33,971 nucleotides of DNA from Actinomycetes bacterium (GTDB lineage Bacteria > Actinomycetota > Acidimicrobiia > Acidimicrobiales > UBA8190), in the NCBI GenBank assembly GCA_021848085.1, contig JAJZNB010000153.1:1-33971 (forward strand), in the 5' to 3' direction. Position 1 is the first letter of the stretch; each line of letters begins with the position of its first letter. The notes beneath the pieces are model-generated. The model was not told where the DNA came from. It searched no databases and worked only from the letters and a program-made list of their open reading frames with translations. This document shows positions 15,922-24,356 of the stretch, piece by piece. A program made the translations under genes and the position numbers.

Positions 15922-18705
15922 TCACCGGCCGGGGGCGGGCTGGCCGCGGGCCGGGTCGGGAAGCGGGCCGAGCTCCACCACGGTCGCCCCGACGGTCCGG
16001 GCGGTGGCGGCCACCGCCCGGTGGTGGGTGAAGACGATGATCTGCTGGTGGCGCGCCTCTTCGGCCAGCAGCGCCAGGGCCGCCTCGGTGCGCCGGTCGT
16101 CGTGGGCCATGAGGACGTCGTCGAGGACCACCGGCAGGGTTTCGGCACCGTCGGCGCGTGCCGCCTGCTGACGTTGGCGGATGCCGGCCAGGCGCAGGGC
16201 GAGGAAGACCTGGTCGGCGGTGCCCTCGGAGAGGCCGTCGGTGTCGGCGTCGACGTCGCCGGACAGCTCCACGACGAGCCGCCGGGAGCTGTCGGGCGAG
16301 CCGGCAGCGGTCAGGCCCTGCACCCGGCCGCCGGTCAAGGTGGCGGCCACGGCACCGGCGTGCTGCAGCAGCGTGGTGTCGGCCTGGGGGCCGTCGGCCT
16401 CCACGACGCGCTCGAGCAGCCCGGCCATCAGCTGCAGCCGAGCCCAGCGGCGGGCCAGCGCCGCCATGCGGTCGAGGGCGTCGACCTGCTGCTGGCGCAA
16501 GCCGGCGGCGTCGCGGTCCTGTTGGGCCGCCCGCAGGCGGCCGGCCAGAGCGGTGCGGCGCTCTTGGGCCTGCTCGAGCTGGCCGACGGCCTCCGCGGCG
16601 GCGTCCTCGGCCTGCCCCACGGCTTGGGCCACCTGTTCCACGCTGCGCCCGGCGAGACGCGCCACCAGCTCGTCGGGGTCGTCGCCGGGAGCGGCGGCCC
16701 GGAGCTGGTCGAGCACGGTCTGGTGCCGGCGGTGCAGGTCGACCAACCGGCGGCTGCGCTCCACCAAGGCGGCCACGTCGCCGCCCGGCGCCGGTGCCGT
16801 CAGCTGGGCCAGCGCCGCGGTGGCCTGCTGGGCGGCGGCCTCGGCCTTGGCTTGCTTGGCGCGCAGCGTGGCCCGCTGGCGCTGGCGTTCACGGCGGGTG
16901 CTGTCGGCGTGGCGGGCATCGCTGACCCGGCGGTGGGCGGCGGCCAGGGCGGCCGCCGGATCGGTCGGGTCGAGGTCCAAACCGGCCACCGCCACGGCCA
17001 CCTGCTGCTGGAAGCCATCGGTGGCGCCGGTCAGCTCGTCGGCGTCGGCGTGGAGCTTCGCCAGCTCGGCCAGCTGCCCGGCCAGGATGTGCGCCACGCG
17101 ACGGCGCAGCCGCCAGGCCGGCACGTCGAGCGCCGGCGGCAGCCGACCGCCCTGCAGCGTCTGGCGCCACTGCTCGACCAGCTCGGCATGGCGGGCGGCG
17201 GCCTGGTCGTGCCGGTGGCGGGCCTGGTCAAGTCGGCGCTGCCGCTCGTCGGCCCGGGTCTGGCGCTCCACCTGCTGCTCGGCTTCGGCGGCGGCGTCGC
17301 CGGCGGCGACGTCGGTGGCGCTGAGGGCGACGTCGAGGTCGGCGGCCAGCGTGGCCCGCACCCCGAGGTCGGGCAGCTCCCCGGCCAGCCACGGGTCGCG
17401 GACCCGTTGCCAGGCCTGGTCACGCTGGCGGCGGGCGCCATCCCAACGGCGGTGGGCGGCGTGCGCCGAGGCCGGCTCGACCTCGCCCAGCTCGGCCACC
17501 GCCGCCCGGACCTGCCGGTCGGTGTCGTCGAGGCCACGCCGGGCGTCGTCGACGACGTCTGCCAGCCGGTCGAGCAGGTCAGCCAGGTCCGCCGGCACCA
17601 CCAGCGCCGGCGCGCCGGCGCGCACGGTGGCGTCGTCGGCCAGGGCCAGGGCCGGGTGGAGGTCGGCCGCCGTCTGGCGCAGCTCGTCGAGCAGGCTCCG
17701 GATCCGCCCATGGAGACGCTGGCACCGTTGGCGCCGCTCGGTGTCGGCAGCCTCGCCTCGCCGCAGCTCGTCGACCCGGTCGGCGACGGCCAGGGCGTCG
17801 GGATCCGGGTCGGGCAGGGCGGTGGCGTCGAGCGCGGCCAGGTCGGCCTCTAGGTCACGTCGGGTTCGCTGGGCGGCGGTCAGCTCGCCGGTCAGCTCGT
17901 CGTGGCGGGCCAGGTCGGTGTCGCTCAGCACCGTCCCCTCGGCCCCCAGGACGGCGATGTCGCCGGCCAGGGCGGCCAGGGCGAGGGCAGCCCGGTGGGC
18001 CCGGCTGTCGCGGCGGGCGGCGTCGGCGGCGGCGGCGGCCCGGGCGTGGGCGGCGCGGGCATCGTGGAGGTCGGCTTCGGCTTGGCGCAGCTGCTCGGCC
18101 AGCCCGGCGACGGTGTCGGCGGCCTGGACGGCGTCGGCCAGCCGCTCGCCGAGGTCGTCGACGGTCTGCTTGGCCGCGCGCAGCAGCACGGTGCGGGCCC
18201 CGCGGTGGCGCCGCCAGATGGTCTCGGCTTCCTGCACCATCCGGTGGCGGGCAGCGCCCAGGTCGACGCCGGTGCGGGCCTCGAACAGCAGATCGGCCAG
18301 GTCGCCGCCGTCGCGCAGCACGGCCTGGCCGCCGCGGCGCAGCCGATCGCGGTCGAGGCCGTAGCCGGACTCCCACGCCGGGCGGCTGGTGACGGCCCCG
18401 TCGGTCCACCATGGGCTGACCACAGCCCCGGTGGGATCGCGGTGGCCGCGGCTGCTGACGGTGAGGGTGTGGCGGCCGGTGGCGTCCTCGAGGTCAGCGG
18501 TGAGCTGCAGGCGCGAGGGGGCGACCTCGAAGGCGTACCGGTGCTGGCGCGGCACCAGGCCCCACAGCACATCGCCGATGGCGTGGGTCAGGGTGCTCTT
18601 GCCGGCCTCGTTGGGTCCGTGGACGACGGTGAGGGCGGGGCCGAACCCGACGCTGCGCTGGCGGAAGGCCCCGTAGTGGTCGAGGGTGAGCCGGATCAGC
18701 TTCAC
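15922..18705 (-). CDS. YhaN-like SMC/Rad50-type AAA ATPase (DNA repair)
   Basis: MKLIRLTLDHYGAFRQRSVGFGPALTVVHGPNEAGKSTLTHAIGDVLWG; long coiled-coil middle; VFLALRLAGIRQRQ...LPVVLDDVLMAHDDRR Walker B region. Confidence 0.88.
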   Translation of the reverse strand: MKLIRLTLDHYGAFRQRSVGFGPALTVVHGPNEAGKSTLTHAIGDVLWGLVPRQHRYAFEVAPSRLQLTADLEDATGRHTLTVSSRGHRDPTGAVVSPWWTDGAVTSRPAWESGYGLDRDRLRRGGQAVLRDGGDLADLLFEARTGVDLGAARHRMVQEAETIWRRHRGARTVLLRAAKQTVDDLGERLADAVQAADTVAGLAEQLRQAEADLHDARAAHARAAAAADAARRDSRAHRAALALAALAGDIAVLGAEGTVLSDTDLARHDELTGELTAAQRTRRDLEADLAALDATALPDPDPDALAVADRVDELRRGEAADTERRQRCQRLHGRIRSLLDELRQTAADLHPALALADDATVRAGAPALVVPADLADLLDRLADVVDDARRGLDDTDRQVRAAVAELGEVEPASAHAAHRRWDGARRQRDQAWQRVRDPWLAGELPDLGVRATLAADLDVALSATDVAAGDAAAEAEQQVERQTRADERQRRLDQARHRHDQAAARHAELVEQWRQTLQGGRLPPALDVPAWRLRRRVAHILAGQLAELAKLHADADELTGATDGFQQQVAVAVAGLDLDPTDPAAALAAAHRRVSDARHADSTRRERQRQRATLRAKQAKAEAAAQQATAALAQLTAPAPGGDVAALVERSRRLVDLHRRHQTVLDQLRAAAPGDDPDELVARLAGRSVEQVAQAVGQAEDAAAEAVGQLEQAQERRTALAGRLRAAQQDRDAAGLRQQQVDALDRMAALARRWARLQLMAGLLERVVEADGPQADTTLLQHAGAVAATLTGGRVQGLTAAGSPDSSRRLVVELSGDVDADTDGLSEGTADQVFLALRLAGIRQRQQAARADGAETLPVVLDDVLMAHDDRRTEAALALLAEEARHQQIIVFTHHRAVAATARTVGATVVELGPLPDPARGQPAPGR

Positions 18706-19925
18706 AGCAGCCCCCCGTCGGCGCGCTGCTGCAGCTCGCCGGCCGCCTCGGCCAGCAGCTCCTCGAGCGTGCCGGGGTCGCGCAGGTCGAGGCCGGCCGG
18801 CCGCAGGTAGTCGTGGCCCAGCTCGCTGAGCAGCATCGGCAGGTCGGCGAGGTCGAGCAGCGCGCCGGCCTCGGCGCCGGCGATGGCGTCGGCTAGCTGG
18901 GTGCGCTGGTGGGCCGGCAGTGCCGTGCGGAGCGGGTCGGGGTGCAGGTCGACGCCCACCGCGCTGACCCCGATGGTGCGCCGGGCGCCGTGGGCCCGCA
19001 CCTCGGCCTCGAGCCGCTCGGGCTCACAGGTGAAGGTGGCGTGACCGACGACCTGCACCCGCACGACCAGCAGCCGGCCGTCGGCGTCGAGGGCGACGCC
19101 CGCCGCCGCAACCAGCTCGCCCATGTCGGCCAGGTCGTCGGCCGACACGGTGACGGTCTGCCAGCGGGCCACGTCCAGCGCCACGAAGTCGAGGGCGGCG
19201 GGCGCCGCGGGGCGCACCGTGGCCGACCAGGCGCCCTTGGGCCCCGCCTCGCGGACGTGGCGCCCCTGCAGGTTGCCGGAGAAGGCCACCGTGTGCGGGG
19301 CGGGGGAGAGGATCTCGCGGGCGTGCACGTGGCCGAGGGCGAAGTAGTCGTAGCCGCGGCCGGTCAGGTCGACGAGGTCGCACGGGGCGTAGGGGTCGTG
19401 CCCTGCGTAGCCGGCCACCGACGTGTGCAGCACGCCGATGTTGCACAACCCTGGGACGGGGTCGGGATAGGCCTGGGCCAGGTTGGTCACCACGGCGCGG
19501 GTGGCGAAGCTCTGGCCGTGGACGGCGAGGCCCACGTCGTCGAAGGTGACGGTCTGTGGGGCGTCGGCGCTCAGGACGTGCACGTTCGGCGGCAGGGTGA
19601 CGGCCCGCCGGATGACGCTCTGGGCATCGTGGTTGCCACGGACGATGACCACCGGGACCCCGGCGTCGCCGAGATCGCTCATCCGGGCCGCGAAGTAGGC
19701 GCCGGTGGCGTAGTCGCGCCAGTCGCCGTCGTAGAGGTCCCCGGCGATGAGCAGGGCGTCGGGCCGCGCCTCGAGGCAGTGCTGCACCAAGGCGTCGAAG
19801 GCGCGGCGCGTGGAGAGGCGCAGGGCGCTGGCCAGGTCGCGGTCCTCCAAGGTGCCCAGCCCTTGCATGGGCGAGTCGAGGTGGATGTCCGCGGCGTGCA
19901 CGACCCGGACGTGGTCGCTGCTCAT
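18702..19925 (-). CDS. YhaO/SbcD-like DNA repair metallophosphoesterase (exonuclease)
   Basis: VRVVHAADIHLDSPMQGL, LLIAGDLYDGDWRDY, VVIVRGNHDAQS, FALGHVHAREIL phosphoesterase motifs; ATGA overlap with the YhaN-like gene. Confidence 0.9.
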   Translation of the reverse strand: MSSDHVRVVHAADIHLDSPMQGLGTLEDRDLASALRLSTRRAFDALVQHCLEARPDALLIAGDLYDGDWRDYATGAYFAARMSDLGDAGVPVVIVRGNHDAQSVIRRAVTLPPNVHVLSADAPQTVTFDDVGLAVHGQSFATRAVVTNLAQAYPDPVPGLCNIGVLHTSVAGYAGHDPYAPCDLVDLTGRGYDYFALGHVHAREILSPAPHTVAFSGNLQGRHVREAGPKGAWSATVRPAAPAALDFVALDVARWQTVTVSADDLADMGELVAAAGVALDADGRLLVVRVQVVGHATFTCEPERLEAEVRAHGARRTIGVSAVGVDLHPDPLRTALPAHQRTQLADAIAGAEAGALLDLADLPMLLSELGHDYLRPAGLDLRDPGTLEELLAEAAGELQQRADGGLL

Positions 19926-20210
19926 CGCTCTCCCTGACGGCGCCCGCCGCGCCCGTCGATCGCTGGCGGCACCGAAGCGGCGGGCTCTTCGGGCTGTGCT
20001 GTCTGCCAGGCGGCTGTCGCCCGTTCGTAGATTGAACCATGGGGCTGTGCCGCTCCCGGGGGATCCACCGCCGGTGACCCGCCGGGGCCGGCGGAGGCTG
20101 ATAGCAAATTGGCGGCCGAACGCTCCTTCGACCGTCCGCCCCGACTCCCACCTTCGGCCGTCTCCGCCTCGTCTCCCCTCTCTTCGACGTCCCTCTTCGA
20201 CTGGAGCCCG

Positions 20211-20909
20211 ATGACCCACCTCCTCACCACCCAGATCGCGCACCACGGGTACCTGGCGGTGTTCGTGCTGATGGTGCTCGAGTCGGCCTGCATCCCCATC
20301 CCCAGCGAGGTGGTCATGCCGTTCGGCGGTGCGCTGGCCGCCGGTCTGCTGGCCGCAGGCCACCCCCACGTCGGGCTGGTCGGCATGGGGGTGGCCGGCA
20401 CCGTCGGCAACCTGGTGGGGGCGCTGATCGCCTACCTGGTGGGGAGGGCCGGGGGCCGGCCGCTGCTGGAGCGCTACGGCCGCTTCGTCCTGATCCGCAC
20501 CGAGCACCTCGACCGGGCCGAGGCCTTCTTCGCCAGGCGCGGCGACCGCGCCGTGCTGGTCGGTCGGGTGCTGCCGGTGGTGCGCACCTTCGTGAGCCTG
20601 CCGGCGGGGGTGGCCGAGATGCCGGTGGTGCGGTTCTCGCTGTTCACCCTGCTCGGCAGCCTGCCGTGGACGTTCGGGCTGGCCGGCGCCGGGTATGCCC
20701 TGGTCGCCAGCTGGCACACCGTCGACTCGGTGATCAGCGCCGTCAGCATCGTCTTCGGGGTGGCCCTGGTGGCGGTCATCGTCGGCTGGCTGGTGCGCCG
20801 GGCCCGCAGCGAGCGGGCCGCTCGGACCGCCGGGCAGCCGGGCGGGTCGCCGTCGCCGGTGGTGCCGGAGCCGCCGGCACAGAGCGAGCCGTCGCCGCCG
20901 TGGCGCTAG
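20211..20909 (+). CDS. DedA family membrane protein
   Basis: LMVLESACIPIPSEVVMPFGGALA...GNLVGALIAYLVGRAGGRPLLERYGR...FFARRGDRAVLVGRVLPVVRTFVSLPAGVAEMPVVRF. Confidence 0.93.
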   Translation: MTHLLTTQIAHHGYLAVFVLMVLESACIPIPSEVVMPFGGALAAGLLAAGHPHVGLVGMGVAGTVGNLVGALIAYLVGRAGGRPLLERYGRFVLIRTEHLDRAEAFFARRGDRAVLVGRVLPVVRTFVSLPAGVAEMPVVRFSLFTLLGSLPWTFGLAGAGYALVASWHTVDSVISAVSIVFGVALVAVIVGWLVRRARSERAARTAGQPGGSPSPVVPEPPAQSEPSPPWR

Positions 20910-20937
20910 ATCAGCTCACCACCCCGCCGCCGGGCCG

Positions 20938-22098
20938 TCAGCGGTTGGCCGCATCCCAGTTGCGCTCCAGGTTGGCGATGAGGCCCGGGCTGTGCAGGCA
21001 GTGGGCCTGCTGGCGGGCGTAGACGCTCATGTAGGTCCGGAACTGGTCCAGCGGCTCGGCCGCGGCGCGCAGGGTGCGGCGGTTGCCGAGCAGGGCGGTC
21101 ATGCCCACGCTGGTCAGGGCCGCGGCGGTGCGCTCCAGCGCGGCGGGCACCGCATCGGGCTCGACCACCTGGTCGACGGCGGCCCGCCCCTCGGGCTCGT
21201 CGACCGGGAAGGTCCGGTCGAACAGGATGGCCTGGCGGGCCAGGCGGTCGCCGATCCGCCGCGGCAGGCGCAGGGCGGCGCAGCCGGGGATGATCCCCTC
21301 CTTGTTGGCCGGCAGGTTGAAGTACGAGCCGTGTTCGGCCACCACGTGGTCCACGACCAGCAGCCACTGGCAGGCGCCGCCGATGGCGAAGCCTTCGAGG
21401 GCGGCGATCCACGGCTTCTCGACGCCGGGCTCGGCCGGGGACTCCTCGGGGCGCACGCCGTGGCCCCGGTACATCTTGGTGAGGGCGCCCAGCTCCCGTT
21501 CGACCATGAACTCGACCAGCGAGATGCGGCCCTGGTAGAGGCTGGTCAGGTTGATGCCGCTGCCGAGGATCCGGCGGCCGGCGTGCTTGGGGTGGGTGGC
21601 CGGCGCGCCGCGAAGCACGCCCACCTCGATCCGGGGGTCGAGCAGCACCAGGTCGACAGCCACCTCGAGGGCGGCGACCGACTGCTCGTCCTCGGCGTTG
21701 AGCACGGCCAGGTTCTGGACGGTGACGGTGCCGACCGTGCCGTGGCGGTCGACGCGCACCGGGCCCAGGTCGACGCTGCCGCTGCGCTCGAACTGCTGAC
21801 GTCTGGCCAGCGCCTCGGCCGTCGGCAGCGACATGGCGTACAGCAGGTGGAGACCGGCGGCCCGGTCGGCCAGCACCCGCGACACGAAGCGCCCCTGGTC
21901 GATCTCGAGGCCGGACTTGTCCTTCTGGAGCAGCTGGCGCTCGGCGTCGACGGCGGCCCGGCTGGGCACCAGCCCGGGGAAGTCGTCGCCGGCGGCGCCC
22001 ACCAGCTCGGCTACCCGCAGGTGCCGGCGCCGGCCGTCGGTCAGCTCGTCGTAGATGCGGGCGAGACCCGCGCTGTCCACCTCTGACAACGTCGTCAC
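20938..22098 (-). CDS. dpgC: DpgC-like (3,5-dihydroxyphenylacetyl-CoA 1,2-dioxygenase family) crotonase-fold protein
   Basis: N-terminal PSRAAVDAERQLLQKDKSGLEIDQGRFVSRVLADRAAGLHLLYAM and crotonase core GGACQWLLVVDHVVAEHGSYFNLPANKEGIIPGCAALRLPRRIGDRLARQAILFDR match the DpgC layout as I know it. Confidence 0.72.
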   Translation of the reverse strand: MTTLSEVDSAGLARIYDELTDGRRRHLRVAELVGAAGDDFPGLVPSRAAVDAERQLLQKDKSGLEIDQGRFVSRVLADRAAGLHLLYAMSLPTAEALARRQQFERSGSVDLGPVRVDRHGTVGTVTVQNLAVLNAEDEQSVAALEVAVDLVLLDPRIEVGVLRGAPATHPKHAGRRILGSGINLTSLYQGRISLVEFMVERELGALTKMYRGHGVRPEESPAEPGVEKPWIAALEGFAIGGACQWLLVVDHVVAEHGSYFNLPANKEGIIPGCAALRLPRRIGDRLARQAILFDRTFPVDEPEGRAAVDQVVEPDAVPAALERTAAALTSVGMTALLGNRRTLRAAAEPLDQFRTYMSVYARQQAHCLHSPGLIANLERNWDAANR

Positions 22099-22208
22099 AA
22101 TGCCACCCTAGTCCCGGGGCGGGTGTCGGACCCGGATGGGCCCAGGCGCCGGGACCACCTCGGGCCGCCGGGCAGCGGACCGGTGGGGGCCCCGGCCTCA
22201 GGCGACGG

Positions 22209-22382
22209 TCACCATCGGTACCAGCGGGACCGCCCGCCGCCGGTCCGCTCCCCGCGGGCCAGGCCGAAGCCCACCAGCCAGGCGACGAAGACGATGGCCG
22301 CCACGATCCACAGCAGGTGCACGGCGAAGCCGAGCCCCACGAAGAGGAACGCCAGCAGCAAGACGAGCAGGATCACAGCCAT
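22209..22382 (-). CDS. Small hydrophobic membrane protein, 57 aa (not in the supplied ORF track)
   Basis: Translates as MAVILLVLLLAFLFVGLGFAVHLLWIVAAIVFVAWLVGFGLARGERTGGGRSRWYRW*; strong purine-rich RBS (GGAGAAGGAGAG) upstream of ATG 22382; resembles short actinobacterial 'hydrophobic protein' families ending in RWYRW. Confidence 0.78.
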   Translation of the reverse strand: MAVILLVLLLAFLFVGLGFAVHLLWIVAAIVFVAWLVGFGLARGERTGGGRSRWYRW

Positions 22383-22585
22383 AGATCTCTCCTTCTCCGG
22401 TGAGTCTTTTGCCTACCCGCCGCGCCGCAGGCCCACACCATTTACCGATTGTCCAGGGGAACCATTGGTCCCACGAACGTTGGATTCCAGCCCAACCAGA
22501 TGTCCAGGCCAGCCCGATGTCCGGCGCCGGTCACCGGCCGCCGGCGGCGGCGGGTAGCGTCCGGGCGTGGAGCGCGTCGGCGGCC

Positions 22586-24202
22586 GTGGTTGACGCCGTG
22601 GTGATCGGAGCCGGGCCCAACGGTCTGGTCGCCGCCAACCGGCTGGCCGACGCCGGCTGGTCGGTGACGGTGCTCGAAGCGGCGGAGGAACCCGGCGGCG
22701 CCGTGCGCAGCGGGGAGCTGACCCTGCCCGGGTTCCGTCACGACCTGTTCAGCGCCTTCTATCCGCTGGCCATGGCCTCGCCAGCCCTTCGTAGGCTGCA
22801 CCTCGAGGAGCACGGGCTGCGCTGGTGCCACGCCCCGCTGGTGGTGGCCCACGCCCTGGCCGACGGTCGCGCCGCCGCCATCTCCACCGACCTCGACCAG
22901 ACGGCCGCCTCGCTGGAGGGCTTCGCCCGGGGCGACGGGGACGCCTGGCGCACCCTGTCCCGGCAGTGGCAGTCGGTCGGGGAGCCCTTCCTCGATCTGG
23001 TGTTCCGGCCGTTCCCGCCGCTGCGCCCGGCCGCCCGGCTGGCGGCGCGGCTCGGGCCGCGGGAGCTGCTGCGCTTCGCCCGCCATCTGCTGCTGCCGGT
23101 GCGGCGCATGGGGGAGGAGCTGTTCGCCGGGGAGGGGGCACGACTGCTGCTGGCCGGCAACGCCCTGCACAGCGATGTGTCGCCGGAGTCGGCCGGCAGC
23201 GGCCTCTACGGCTGGCTGCTGTGCTGCCTGGCCCAGCAGCACGGCTTCCCCCTCCCCAGGGGCGGCGCCGCCGAGCTGACCGGCGCCCTGGTCCGCCGGC
23301 TCGGTGCCCGGGGGGGCACGGTGCGCTGCGGCTGCGCCGTGGTGGAGGTGGTGGTCCGCCGGGGCCGGGCCGTGGGTGCCCGCACCGCGGCGGGGGAGGT
23401 GGTCGAGGCCCGCCGGGCGGTGCTGGCCGACGTGGCGGCCCCGGCCCTCTACGGCGAGCTGGTCTCCGCCGAGCACCTGCCCGCCGGGCTGCTCCACGAC
23501 GTGGAGCGCTTCCAGTGGGACATGGGAACGGTGAAGGTCGACTGGGCCCTCGACGGGCCGATCCCATGGACGGCCGAAGCCGCCCGCCAGGCCGGCACGG
23601 TCCACGTGGCCGACGACGTCGACGAGCTCACCGAGCATGCCGCCCACCTCGCCATGCGCCGGCTGCCGGCCCGGCCGTTCCTCGTCGTGGGTCAGCCGTC
23701 GCTCGGCGATCCGACCCGCTCCCCGCCGGGGACCGACACGGCCTGGGCCTATACCCACATCCCTCGCCGCGTCCACGCCGACGCCGCCGGTGCGCTGCCG
23801 GTGGGCGGGGGAGAGGCGGCCTGGCTGGCGGGCTTCGTGGCGCGCCTGGAGGCCCGCATCGAGCTGCGGGCCCCGGGCTTCGGCCGGTTGGTCCGGGCCC
23901 GGCACGTGGCGTCGCCGGCGAGCTTGCAGGCGGCCGACGCCAACCTGGTGGGCGGCGCCGTCAACGGCGGCACCGCCCAGCTGCACCAGCAGCTGCTGCT
24001 GCGGCCGGTCCCCGGCGCAGGCCGGGCCGAGACACCGGTCGCCGGCCTGTACCTGGCTTCGGCTTCGGCCCATCCCGGCGGCGGGGTGCACGGAGCGGCG
24101 GGAGCCAACGCGGCGCGGGCCGCGCTGCTCCCCGCCCACCGGCCGCGCCACTGGATCCTGGGGAAGATCCAGGGGGCGGTGCGTCCCCCGAGGCTCGGGT
24201 AG
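22586..24202 (+). CDS. Phytoene desaturase-like NAD(P)/FAD-dependent oxidoreductase
   Basis: VVDAVVIGAGPNGLVAANRLADAGWSVTVLEAAEEPGGAVRSGELTLPGFRHDLFSAFYPLA; C-terminal YLASASAHPGGGVHGAAGANAARAAL. Start is ambiguous (GTG 22586 or upstream, see findings). Confidence 0.85.
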   Translation: MVDAVVIGAGPNGLVAANRLADAGWSVTVLEAAEEPGGAVRSGELTLPGFRHDLFSAFYPLAMASPALRRLHLEEHGLRWCHAPLVVAHALADGRAAAISTDLDQTAASLEGFARGDGDAWRTLSRQWQSVGEPFLDLVFRPFPPLRPAARLAARLGPRELLRFARHLLLPVRRMGEELFAGEGARLLLAGNALHSDVSPESAGSGLYGWLLCCLAQQHGFPLPRGGAAELTGALVRRLGARGGTVRCGCAVVEVVVRRGRAVGARTAAGEVVEARRAVLADVAAPALYGELVSAEHLPAGLLHDVERFQWDMGTVKVDWALDGPIPWTAEAARQAGTVHVADDVDELTEHAAHLAMRRLPARPFLVVGQPSLGDPTRSPPGTDTAWAYTHIPRRVHADAAGALPVGGGEAAWLAGFVARLEARIELRAPGFGRLVRARHVASPASLQAADANLVGGAVNGGTAQLHQQLLLRPVPGAGRAETPVAGLYLASASAHPGGGVHGAAGANAARAALLPAHRPRHWILGKIQGAVRPPRLG

Positions 24203-24241
24203 CCGCCGACACCCCCCGCCACCGGCAGCCCCCCGGGTTGG

Positions 24242-24281
24242 CCCCCGCCCTTCGCCAGCCACCCCCGCCCTTCGCCAGCCA
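24242..24281. repeat. 20-bp tandem direct repeat (2 copies)
   Basis: cccccgcccttcgccagcca repeated in tandem at 24242-24261 and 24262-24281. Confidence 0.85.
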
Positions 24282-24356
24282 CCCCACCGCCCATCGTCCA
24301 CCGGCTGGCGGTGGCTGGCCACGGCGACGGCGGGTGTCGGGCCGTAGGCTGCGGCC

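Noticed and set aside
14138-15925. 595-aa minus ORF
   Set aside because: Antisense to the CoADR-rhodanese gene, no motifs.
15532-17853. 773-aa and 727-aa plus-strand ORFs over the YhaN-like region
   Set aside because: Antisense or frame-shifted to a clear ATPase CDS; Gly/Arg/Ser-rich composition and no recognisable motif.
15922-19925. YhaN/YhaO pair as an anti-phage defence system
   Set aside because: Motifs and ATGA-coupled arrangement fit the ordinary SbcCD/YhaNO repair pair; no additional defence genes nearby.
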